A DNA stretch of 64,000 nucleotides from an uncultured Granulosicoccaceae bacterium. GTDB taxonomy: Bacteria > Pseudomonadota > Gammaproteobacteria > Granulosicoccales > Granulosicoccaceae. How positions within the stretch are numbered: the first letter of the stretch is position 1; each line of letters begins with the position of its first letter. A model generated the notes under the pieces. It made no database searches. It was not told where the DNA came from and saw only the letters and a program-made list of their open reading frames with translations. A program made the position numbers and the translations under genes. The stretch spans positions 1 through 64,000 of the forward strand of contig CALISD010000071.1 of assembly GCA_938041955.1 (NCBI GenBank), given 5' to 3'. Positions 7,980 to 15,681 of this stretch are shown here, one piece after another.

Positions 7980-9227
7980 TTACGGCTTGTACCAGCTATC
8001 AAGACCTTCCTGAAGTTTCTTGCTTAACTCTTCCGGTGTACCGGCGCCCTTAATGGCTGCAACTGATGCACCCCAGGTATCGTTTTCAAGGTTTGGTGTG
8101 CCACGCGACAGAATTTGATAGGTAGAACGAATGGTGCTTTCACACTCACCCCGCCAGCTGACAAACTCTTTGGCAAGCGCATCATCAAGCTCTACCGGTG
8201 CGCTGGAGAGTGGGAAAAAACCAGGTAACGCATTGCCAAATATTGAGGCGAAGGTCGGGCTGGCTACCCACGACAAAAACTTCTTGGCAGCGTCGGCATT
8301 TTTAGATGCCGCATTCATACCCAGACCGATGTCCGTATGATCTGAAATATAACAAGTATCTCCGTTAGCCTTAACCGGTGGCTTGAACGCCCCCATTTCG
8401 AAGTCTGCCTGCTCATTAAAGCCAGAGATCTCCCAGCTACCTGCAGGGTAGATCGCACCACGACCGAGCGTAAACATATTCTGGCTATCCGGATAAGTTT
8501 GTGCTTCGTACCCATCACCCATATAAGCGCCCCACTTAGCCAGGGTTGCATAAGGCGCTACCCACTGTTCGTCCGTCAGCTTTTGCTCACCCTTTAACAG
8601 TGCCAGCCGGCCCTCTTCGCCTTTCCAATAATTCGGGCCGATGTTGTTATAACCCATGGTGGCTGCTTCCCACTGGTCATTGGTGCCCATGACCAATGGA
8701 ATGTACGAGCCTTCTGCCTTGATTTTCTCAAGCACTGCGAAAAACTCTTCCTCGGTAGTGGGTGCTTCTACACCTATTTCTTTGAAGGCGTCTTTGTTGT
8801 AGATGAATCCATGGATAACTGATGCCATAGGCACACAAAAGCTGGCGCTGCCGTCATCGGTTTGCCAGGCAGACTTTGCTACATCAGAAAAGTTTGACAT
8901 CGATTCCATGTCATCAAGATCGGCTAAATGACCGGCATCAAATAGTGCGAGCGACGCATCAAATGGTCTGCAGGTGATCAGGTCACCAGCGCTGCCCGCT
9001 TCAAGCTTTGAATTAAGTGCAGCGTTATATTCCGTTGGTGCCGATGGCGTGAATTCTACTTTAATTCCCGGATTTTCAGATTCAAACGCCGGAATGATTT
9101 TATCCTGCCAGAGGGCGAGATCATCGTTGCGCCAGCTTTCAATAGTGATCGTTACATCTGCCGCCATAGCACTACCGGCAAACAGTAAGGCTCCGCTTAA
9201 CGCAGCGGTACAAAATGCTTTATTCAT
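7980..9227 (-). CDS. Extracellular sugar-binding protein of the ABC importer
   Basis: About 415 residues, with a classical Sec signal peptide (MNKAFCTAALSGALLFAGSA, cleaved after AMA). The mature protein begins DVTITIESW and shows the Family 1 binding-protein pattern (FESENPGIKVEF, YNKDAFKEIGV, and a PAGSWEISGF-type core). It captures the substrate in the periplasm and delivers it to the permeases. The ATG at 9227 is preferred to the in-frame GTG three codons earlier, because AGGTGA lies at proper distance from the ATG. Neighbours suggest an amino sugar (MurNAc, GlcNAc or an oligosaccharide) as ligand; this is inference. Confidence 0.92.
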   Translation of the reverse strand: MNKAFCTAALSGALLFAGSAMAADVTITIESWRNDDLALWQDKIIPAFESENPGIKVEFTPSAPTEYNAALNSKLEAGSAGDLITCRPFDASLALFDAGHLADLDDMESMSNFSDVAKSAWQTDDGSASFCVPMASVIHGFIYNKDAFKEIGVEAPTTEEEFFAVLEKIKAEGSYIPLVMGTNDQWEAATMGYNNIGPNYWKGEEGRLALLKGEQKLTDEQWVAPYATLAKWGAYMGDGYEAQTYPDSQNMFTLGRGAIYPAGSWEISGFNEQADFEMGAFKPPVKANGDTCYISDHTDIGLGMNAASKNADAAKKFLSWVASPTFASIFGNALPGFFPLSSAPVELDDALAKEFVSWRGECESTIRSTYQILSRGTPNLENDTWGASVAAIKGAGTPEELSKKLQEGLDSWYKP

Positions 9228-9264
9228 TATTCTCACCTTTATTCTCTGTAAAAAATTGGATGTA

Positions 9265-10152
9265 TCAATTGTTTAACCGCGATAGCGCAGTTCTAAGTTG
9301 GCCACCACTGTTATCTAACAGCTGACTGGCCGAATGGGTTGAGGCAGCACCCGCCGCAAGCAACACAGCGAGTTTCACATTACCACGACTTTGTTTTAAG
9401 GCCTTCAATGCGACTTCATCAGACACCTGAACAGAGTGGACAACTATTTTGAAAGCGCGTTGCCTGAGCTTTGCGTTGTCGGCACGCAGATTTACCATCA
9501 TGCCATCGTAAATATGTCCGAGCTCAATTGCCATAAGTGTTGATAGTGAATTTAATGCTATTTTTTGCGCTGTGCCCGCACCCAGCCGTGTAGAACCTGC
9601 GACCACTTCGGCTGGTGTATTAAGAAAAACAGGATAATCGGAAAGTTCTAAAAGCTTGCACCGGTCATTGTTTGCAATACCAATCACGGTAGCGCCTGCC
9701 TTTTTGGCAACCTCCGCAGCCGCCACTGTAAAAGGCGTATTGCCACTAGCAGAAACGGCAATCATGGTATCACCCGACTTGATCGCACTTAGCTCATGCT
9801 GCGCAGTTTCAGTTTGATCTTCAGTGTCTCCGGGCATAGAGGCACTCCCCGGAAGACCGCCCGCCATAACAATTTTTACCTGTGAACCAGGCACATTGAA
9901 TGTGCCACCCAGCTCCATCGCATCAGCAGCCGCCATCAGGCCCGACGAGCCAGCAGCGGCGTAGTACAGAACATTGCCGGCCCGGATCGAATCAGCCATA
10001 CAGCCCGCGCCCTGACTCACCACTGCACTTACCGCAGATACACTTTGAGCAGCTATCACCTGGCGCTCAGCAATAAATTTTGCGGCGTCGATCGAGCCTT
10101 GCAAATCGATGCGGATTGCGTCGCTCAAAACCTGTTCGGTCACATCAGGCAA
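9265..10152 (-). CDS. murQ: N-acetylmuramic acid 6-phosphate etherase
   Basis: MurQ cleaves the D-lactyl ether of MurNAc-6-phosphate to give GlcNAc-6-phosphate and D-lactate. The 295-residue length is typical. A SIS sugar-phosphate domain occupies about 50-210, with the family stretches AAGSSGLMAAADAMELGGTF, GDTMIAVSASGNTPF and STRLGAGTAQKIALN all present. The start is a TTG at 10152, supported by AGGAG 8-9 nt upstream. It is the first gene of the minus-strand operon, controlled from the promoter and putative operator at 10177-10204. Confidence 0.95.
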   Translation of the reverse strand: MPDVTEQVLSDAIRIDLQGSIDAAKFIAERQVIAAQSVSAVSAVVSQGAGCMADSIRAGNVLYYAAAGSSGLMAAADAMELGGTFNVPGSQVKIVMAGGLPGSASMPGDTEDQTETAQHELSAIKSGDTMIAVSASGNTPFTVAAAEVAKKAGATVIGIANNDRCKLLELSDYPVFLNTPAEVVAGSTRLGAGTAQKIALNSLSTLMAIELGHIYDGMMVNLRADNAKLRQRAFKIVVHSVQVSDEVALKALKQSRGNVKLAVLLAAGAASTHSASQLLDNSGGQLRTALSRLNN

Positions 10153-10176
10153 GTTCTATTTCTCCTGTTTGTTCCA

Positions 10177-10204
10177 ATAATACCATTATGATACCATTTG
10201 TCTA
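10177..10204 (-). promoter_or_regulatory. Sigma-70-type promoter of the murQ/ABC operon
   Basis: On the minus strand, TAGACA (10199-10204; 5 of 6 to the -35 consensus) and TATTAT (10177-10182; 5 of 6 to the -10 consensus) are separated by 16 bp. It lies 25 nt upstream of the murQ TTG start. The putative operator 10179-10195 fills the spacer, an arrangement expected for repression. Confidence 0.6.
10179..10195 (-). promoter_or_regulatory. Putative GntR-type operator, site 1
   Basis: Read on minus this is GGTATCATAATGGTATT, two GGTAT half-sites spaced 11 bp start to start. The same 17-mer with three central changes occurs at 10320-10336 on the plus strand, in the same orientation relative to transcription of the gene it precedes. 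The GntR-family gene at 11215-11970 is the obvious candidate regulator. GGTAT half-sites resemble the TGGT-based sites of HutC-subfamily regulators, although here they are direct rather than inverted. Confidence 0.55.
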
Positions 10205-10319
10205 CACCTCCTGACATTGTACGCAGGCAGATATCGCTATGCGCTGCCTGTCTCACTATAAGAGTCAGGTTTAATCTCACTTTCTGCAGTTCCGAGTTGA
10301 TGATTATGAGTTATTTAAA

Positions 10320-10336
10320 GGTATCTTATAGGTATT
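10320..10336 (+). promoter_or_regulatory. Putative GntR-type operator, site 2
   Basis: GGTATCTTATAGGTATT matches site 1 at 14 of 17 positions and ends 6 nt before the ATG of the kinase gene, so binding here would block transcription or early elongation of the plus-strand operon. The core promoter of that operon is not clear to me. Confidence 0.5.
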
Positions 10337-10342
10337 GTTTAA

Positions 10343-11218
10343 ATGCCTTCTGAGAATTACAAAGCCCTTGCAATTGATGGCGGCGGCACAAAATGCCGCC
10401 TGGCGATGGTATCTGAGTCGAGCTACGAGTATGTCGTCTCAGGCAGCGCAAATGCCTGCGCAGATTTTAATGGCACGGTGGGTTCAATTTTATCCGGAGT
10501 GGAACAGCTTGCTGAGCACCTGGCGATTTCACCACAGACAGTAATCAGCCAACCTGCGTATATAGGCCTCGCAGGTGTTGTCGATGCAGAAATTGCGGAA
10601 CAACTGCGTCTGGCATTGCCATTTTCACAAATGATAATTGAAGATGATCGTCGCTCAGCTCTGCGCGGCGCTCAAGGCACGGACAATGGATTTATTGCGC
10701 ACTGCGGTACCGGTTCTTTCTTTGCGGTACAGGAAAATGGCGTCCAAAAATTCGCCGGTGGCTGGGGCCCGGTACTGGACGATGTTGCATCTGCATATTG
10801 GGTTGGCAGACAAGCACTGTCATTAACCTTGTATGCGTTTGACGGTTTAGAGAAGCACTCTGATATGACGGATGCGCTACTCAGTAAATATGGCGACACC
10901 GCATCTGTTGTTGGGTTCGCAAGCAATGCATCATCAGCCGACATAGCGCATATTGCTCAATCTGTTACGCAATATGCCGAACAAAAAGATCCCAATGCAA
11001 TAAACATTATGCAGCAAGGTGCATCATTGATTAATCATAGACTATTGCAACTTGGCTGGACCGATGGCGCAGCAATCTGTTTGACTGGCGGCATCGGTGG
11101 TCAGTACCAGCGTTTTTTACCGCAGATAATGCAATCTGCCATTGTTACCGCCAAAGGCGAGCCACTGGATGGAGCGGTTGCACTGGCCCGGCAGTTTCAA
11201 CAGGGACTGAGCACATGA
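10343..11218 (+). CDS. BadF/BcrA-type ATPase: N-acetylglucosamine / N-acetylmuramic acid kinase
   Basis: A 291-residue sugar kinase of the BadF/BadG/BcrA ASKHA group. The phosphate-1 motif DGGGTKCRLA is at about 11-20, a second phosphate-binding segment HCGTGSFFAV is in the middle, and the adenosine segment CLTGGIGGQY is near the C-terminus. The N-acetyl-sugar kinases of this fold include GlcNAc kinases and the dual MurNAc/GlcNAc kinase MurK. With murQ and nagA next door, a kinase acting on MurNAc as well as GlcNAc would complete the route, but substrate choice is inference. It is the first gene of the plus-strand operon; its stop overlaps the next start by 4 bp. Confidence 0.85.
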   Translation: MPSENYKALAIDGGGTKCRLAMVSESSYEYVVSGSANACADFNGTVGSILSGVEQLAEHLAISPQTVISQPAYIGLAGVVDAEIAEQLRLALPFSQMIIEDDRRSALRGAQGTDNGFIAHCGTGSFFAVQENGVQKFAGGWGPVLDDVASAYWVGRQALSLTLYAFDGLEKHSDMTDALLSKYGDTASVVGFASNASSADIAHIAQSVTQYAEQKDPNAINIMQQGASLINHRLLQLGWTDGAAICLTGGIGGQYQRFLPQIMQSAIVTAKGEPLDGAVALARQFQQGLST

Positions 11219-11970
11219 ATGCTCATGAATTTCTAAAACCGGATGGCTGGCTCGGAGTATCCGGCGGGCCGCGCTATGTGCAGCTAAAGCGCAGACTGGA
11301 AGAAGGTATCTCATCGGGGGTTCTGCCTGCCGATAGCTCGCTTCCCCCGGAGCGGGAAATTGCCGAGCTAACTGACCTGTCGCGTGTCACAGTGCGCAAG
11401 GCAATTCAGGAACTGGTTAAAGACGGCAGCATTGAACAACGCCAGGGCTCGGGCTCGTTTGTTCGCAAAGGGCTCCCGCGCCTTGAGCAATCGTTGTCAC
11501 ACTTAACTTCATTCACTGAAGACATGCGACGCAGAGGCCTTGAAACCACCTCCACCTGGCTGGAGCGGGGTATCGTTTTGCCCTCACCAGAAGAATTTGT
11601 AGCACTCGGTTTGGCAGCTGGCGATTCCGTAGCACGCATTCATCGCCTGCGCGAAGCCGGAGGACAGCCGATGGCTTTGGAGCGGGCTGTATTGCCTCTG
11701 GATATTCTGCCCAACCCTGCGCAAGTAGACCAATCACTGTATCTGGTACTTGAACATAACGGCCATCGACCGGTTCGAGCCATACAGAAAATTTCTGCTA
11801 TTAATCTTGCTCGTACTGAAGCTGACCTTCTTGCCGTAGCGGAAGGGACTGCGGGATTGAGTATTACGCGTACCTCTTACCTTGAAAGTGGTCGAGTCGC
11901 AGAACTCACGAAGTCGGTATACCGCGGCGATGCATATGATTTTGTTGCCGAACTCCGTCTGTCATATTAG
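11215..11970 (+). CDS. GntR-family (HutC subfamily) regulator of amino-sugar use
   Basis: 251 residues. The winged-helix domain (about 20-90) contains the signature LPPEREIAELTDLSRVTVRKA, followed by a UTRA effector domain (about 100-245). In the NagR/DasR branch the effector is a phosphorylated amino sugar such as GlcN-6-P or GlcNAc-6-P. Its position between kinase and deaminase genes, and the twin 17-bp sites upstream of both operons, make it the likely local repressor. Confidence 0.88.
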   Translation: MNAHEFLKPDGWLGVSGGPRYVQLKRRLEEGISSGVLPADSSLPPEREIAELTDLSRVTVRKAIQELVKDGSIEQRQGSGSFVRKGLPRLEQSLSHLTSFTEDMRRRGLETTSTWLERGIVLPSPEEFVALGLAAGDSVARIHRLREAGGQPMALERAVLPLDILPNPAQVDQSLYLVLEHNGHRPVRAIQKISAINLARTEADLLAVAEGTAGLSITRTSYLESGRVAELTKSVYRGDAYDFVAELRLSY

Positions 11971-11979
11971 AGAGGTATT

Positions 11980-13032
11980 ATGACAATCGCGATAACGCCT
12001 ACCACGCATAGTAAAACCACTATGCGCCGAGAAATAGAAGAAATTCCCCATGCGGTAGAGCGCCTGCTTAGCAATGGTCAAAAGCTTATATCAGCGACCG
12101 CCGGGCAAATTCGACAGCGCGATGTGAGGTTTTTACTGTCGGTTGCCAGAGGATCGTCCGATCATGCCTGTTCATATCTTAAATACGCAAGCGAATTGCT
12201 ATTGCAATTGCCAATGGCCTCGATGGGACCGTCTGTGGCATCGCTATACAACAGGTCGATTCACGCGAACAACACATTATGCATTGCAATATCCCAGTCA
12301 GGCAAAAGCCCCGACATCGTAGATATGGTCCGTGCAACTGCCAATGGCGGCGCATTTACTGTCGCGATAACCAATGACAACCAGTCACCGTTAGCGCAGG
12401 CAGTAGATGCAAGCCTGCCACTTTATTCCGGCAAAGAAGTCAGTGTCGCAGCGACTAAAACATTTATCACCTCAATCGTTACCGGACTTTGGTTGCTTGC
12501 AGAGATAAAAGGCGATGAACACCTGCGAATGGCGCTATTCGATCTGCCAGCCAGGCTTGAAAAAGCGATACAAAACGACTGGTCGCCGGCTGCCTCAGCA
12601 CTGGCAAAAAGCAGCTCACTCTTCACTTTGGGTCGAGGACCGTCGTGGGCGATATCAAATGAAGCCGCACTAAAACTAAAAGAGACCTGCCAGATACATG
12701 CAGAGAGCTATTCTTCTGCAGAAGTATTGCACGGACCCGTCTCGATTGTAGGTAAGGGTTTTCCAGTCATCGGTTTTGCAACCGAAGACGCGACTGGAGA
12801 TTCGCTTGTGGAAGTATGCGACAACCTTGCTTTGAAAGGTGCAAACGTTTTTGTCAGCAGTTCGAAAGCGCGCCAGGCAGTCTGCCTGCCGTCAACCAGA
12901 ACAAATCATTGGCTTACTGACCCGCTAGCGATCATGGTGACTTTCTATGCAATGGTTGAACAGCTTGCCGCCACAAAGGGCATGAACCCTGATACCCCCC
13001 GCCATTTAAACAAGGTCACCGAAACAGTATGA
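11980..13032 (+). CDS. SIS-domain glucosamine-6-phosphate deaminase (NagB-II type)
   Basis: 350 residues with two SIS domains, equivalent to the isomerase half of GlmS without the glutaminase half. Visible are CIAISQSGKSPDIV in the first SIS, LGRGPSWAISNEAALKLKET in the second, and the GlmS-like end NPDTPRHLNKVTETV. Such stand-alone proteins convert glucosamine-6-phosphate to fructose-6-phosphate and ammonia, replacing the unrelated NagB-I. It follows nagR by 9 bp and overlaps nagA by 4 bp. Confidence 0.9.
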   Translation: MTIAITPTTHSKTTMRREIEEIPHAVERLLSNGQKLISATAGQIRQRDVRFLLSVARGSSDHACSYLKYASELLLQLPMASMGPSVASLYNRSIHANNTLCIAISQSGKSPDIVDMVRATANGGAFTVAITNDNQSPLAQAVDASLPLYSGKEVSVAATKTFITSIVTGLWLLAEIKGDEHLRMALFDLPARLEKAIQNDWSPAASALAKSSSLFTLGRGPSWAISNEAALKLKETCQIHAESYSSAEVLHGPVSIVGKGFPVIGFATEDATGDSLVEVCDNLALKGANVFVSSSKARQAVCLPSTRTNHWLTDPLAIMVTFYAMVEQLAATKGMNPDTPRHLNKVTETV

Positions 13033-14177
13033 GTAGTGCGACAATCATCTACACAGGCGGGTTAATTTTTGATGGTCACCAACTGCTGAGAAATTACAGT
13101 GCAGTGTTTTCAAACAATACTTGCACATCGCTTATTCCTGATGCTGAGTTGTGCCAAAGCTCAACAGTAATCGAACTGAATGGCGACATTCTCAGCGCCG
13201 GATACGCCGACTTACAGGTCAACGGCGGCGGCGGCATACTATTCAATGACGACCCGTCGATTGCTACACTAACAACAATAGCCGATGCCCATAACACCAT
13301 GGGTACCACACACTTGCTACCCACACTGATAACGGATGCGCCACAGATAACAGAAGCCGCCATAGAAGCTACGATTGAAGCAACAACAGCAGCGGCGCAC
13401 TCACGGCTTGGCGCTATTGTCGGTCTACACCTGGAGGGGCCGCATATATCTATAGAAAAAAAAGGGGCGCACGATGCCAATCTGATCAGACCAATGCAGC
13501 CAGGTGATTTGAATCTGCTACTGCAGGCCGCACAGCATCTCCCGATACTACAAGTTACATTGGCACCGGAAAACGTTTCCATCAAACAAGTTCAAGCACT
13601 CGCAGAAGCAGGTATTATTGTCGCACTAGGTCATACCAACGCTGACTACAAAACCTGCATCGCATACCATCAAGCCGGCGCTCGATGTGTTACCCATCTG
13701 TTCAATGCCATGAGTCAGCTAGGTAGTCGTGAACCGGGCCTGGTGGGTGCCGCCTTCGATACAGACGAACTCTCAGTGGGACTTATCGCCGACGGCGTAC
13801 ATGTACACCCGGCTTCAATCAAAGCCGCATGGAAGATAAAAGCACTTGCCGGGCGCTGCTACCTGGTAACAGATGCGATGACACCCGCCGGAACAACCCT
13901 CGACGCATTTAAGCTTAACGGACGAAATATTAAACGCCAGAATGGCCGCCTGACTCTTGAAGATGGCACCCTCGCCGGTGCTGATATCGAACTGACACAT
14001 GCAATCCGGTTTCTGTGTACCGAAGTCGGCGTTGACCTCGAAGACGCACTAAGGGCTGCGATTGAAGTACCGCGCCAGGTATTGGGGATGGACAAAGCCG
14101 AGGCAAGCATCGTTGGCCAGTCGGCTGGACGCATTATTAGAATAAGCGCCGCACTGGATAAGGTCTGCCATCTGTAA
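13029..14177 (+). CDS. nagA: N-acetylglucosamine-6-phosphate deacetylase
   Basis: This 382-residue amidohydrolase removes acetate from GlcNAc-6-P to give GlcN-6-P for the deaminase upstream. Family motifs are complete: LHLEGPHIS (metal Glu), GHTNADY and CVTHLFNAM (metal His residues), GLIADGVHV and LVTDAMTPAG (catalytic Asp). Length is typical. It is the last gene of the operon. Confidence 0.95.
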   Translation: MSSATIIYTGGLIFDGHQLLRNYSAVFSNNTCTSLIPDAELCQSSTVIELNGDILSAGYADLQVNGGGGILFNDDPSIATLTTIADAHNTMGTTHLLPTLITDAPQITEAAIEATIEATTAAAHSRLGAIVGLHLEGPHISIEKKGAHDANLIRPMQPGDLNLLLQAAQHLPILQVTLAPENVSIKQVQALAEAGIIVALGHTNADYKTCIAYHQAGARCVTHLFNAMSQLGSREPGLVGAAFDTDELSVGLIADGVHVHPASIKAAWKIKALAGRCYLVTDAMTPAGTTLDAFKLNGRNIKRQNGRLTLEDGTLAGADIELTHAIRFLCTEVGVDLEDALRAAIEVPRQVLGMDKAEASIVGQSAGRIIRISAALDKVCHL

Positions 14178-14422
14178 GCCGACTGCCACATACACCACCA
14201 TGAAAGGTAGTGGTAACCGACTTCTTACAGGAGTAAAAAACTATACCCTCTCTTTCGGATATATTACGAAAGTAAGGTGGAACCTTTATGCATTCCGATA
14301 GTGCTCGACGCATTAGCGTCGCAGGAAATTAAGAACTGCACCTGAACCCGATGATTCACAAGTTCGATGTCATATCGCCATACATAATTAAACCTGGCTA
14401 ATGAAACAACAGGATATATGCG

Positions 14423-15532
14423 ATGAGCAAACCACGCGCTCGAGATCTGGGGCTTGATTTTAACGGTACGACCGGCCGCAATAACTCATTAACTGACATA
14501 CCCGGTGTGCTGGTGGGCGTAAAAACCCGGATCGAAGGTAACGGCCCACTGGTCACTGGTGCAGGGCCGGTACGCACAGGCGTTACAGCAATATTACCCA
14601 GAGGCTTTGACTCGCAACCTAAACCGGTATGGGCGGGTATGTACGCCTTGAATGGCAACGGCGAGATGACCGGCGCACACTGGGTGCGCGATGGGGGTTA
14701 TTTTGTCGGCCCGCTGTGTATTAGCAATACCCACGCGGTGGGTATGGTTCACCATGCAGCAACACAATGGATGATCAAACACTACGCCCGCGACTGGGAA
14801 GACGAACATCTGTGGGCCATGCCGGTCGTGGCTGAAACCTATGATGGAGTGCTGAACGACATTAACGGCCTGCATATACGCGCTGAAGACGCACTCGACG
14901 CGATCAATGCAGCCAACAACAATGAACCCGTACCTGAAGGAAACACTGGCGGCGGTACAGGTATGATTTGCTATGAATTCAAAGGCGGGACTGGAACCTC
15001 ATCTCGTCTGATCAACATCGATGGTGAATCCTATACGGTCGGCACACTGGTTCAGGCAAACCATGGTGTCCGACCCTGGTTTTCGGCACTGGGTGTGCCG
15101 GTTGGCAAACACCTTACCGATGACCGCCTGCTAGACAACACCGAGCGTGGTTCGATCATCGTCATTATCGGCACAGACGCACCGCTGCTACCACATCAAC
15201 TGGACAGGCTCGCCCGACGTGCCGCCATTGGCGTCGGGCGCGGTGGCTCACCGGGTGGCAACAATTCCGGTGATATTTTTCTCGCCTTCTCAACTGCCAA
15301 TGAAAGACCACTGATGCAGTTGTCTGAGGCACGCTTTACATTGGATTGCCTGAACGACAACGCGCTCGACGATCTCTATCTGGCAGCGGTAGAGGCTGTT
15401 GAGGAAGCAGTATTAAACGCACTGGTTGCCGCAGAGGACATGACTACCTTACGCCCGGCCGGCAAAATATGCCGTGCGATCAATCACGAACAACTGGTGA
15501 AGGTTATGCGCCAGTTCGGGCGATGTACTTAA
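14423..15532 (+). CDS. P1-family peptidase (DmpA / L-aminopeptidase-D-esterase type)
   Basis: 369 residues. DmpA-type N-terminal-nucleophile hydrolases cut themselves before a serine to expose the catalytic residue. The expected cleavage region GRGGSPGGNNSGDIF is present at about residues 272-286, and the N-terminal SLTDIPGVLVG and VRTGVTAILP blocks match the family. AGGA stands 8 nt before the ATG. It probably acts on short peptides or beta-amino acyl compounds. It is monocistronic and converges on the amine oxidase gene, with a shared hairpin between them. Confidence 0.9.
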   Translation: MSKPRARDLGLDFNGTTGRNNSLTDIPGVLVGVKTRIEGNGPLVTGAGPVRTGVTAILPRGFDSQPKPVWAGMYALNGNGEMTGAHWVRDGGYFVGPLCISNTHAVGMVHHAATQWMIKHYARDWEDEHLWAMPVVAETYDGVLNDINGLHIRAEDALDAINAANNNEPVPEGNTGGGTGMICYEFKGGTGTSSRLINIDGESYTVGTLVQANHGVRPWFSALGVPVGKHLTDDRLLDNTERGSIIVIIGTDAPLLPHQLDRLARRAAIGVGRGGSPGGNNSGDIFLAFSTANERPLMQLSEARFTLDCLNDNALDDLYLAAVEAVEEAVLNALVAAEDMTTLRPAGKICRAINHEQLVKVMRQFGRCT

Positions 15533-15638
15533 CACGTGGCATGACAATACCGTAGAACGATTGCTTAACAACAATGAGTTGCAACACCGACACTACCAGC
15601 CACCACTCCGCTATTCATATGAAGATACTGATTCAACA

Positions 15639-15671
15639 CCATAGGTGGATAAGAAACTTACCCACCTATGG
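15639..15671. terminator. Bidirectional hairpin terminator between convergent genes
   Basis: Fifteen-bp arms (15639-15653 and 15657-15671) match at 14 of 15 positions across a 3-nt loop. The hairpin lies between the convergent peptidase and amine oxidase stop codons. It lacks a long T-run, so it may end transcription weakly or stabilise the 3' ends. Confidence 0.65.
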
Positions 15672-15681
15672 CTGACTTGAA

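Noticed and set aside
13094-13585. 163-residue open frame opposite nagA
   Set aside because: Antisense shadow of nagA, which has all catalytic motifs.
14198-14422. Weak hairpins after nagA (near 14200 and 14250)
   Set aside because: Stems are short or mismatched and have no T-tract; no confident terminator.
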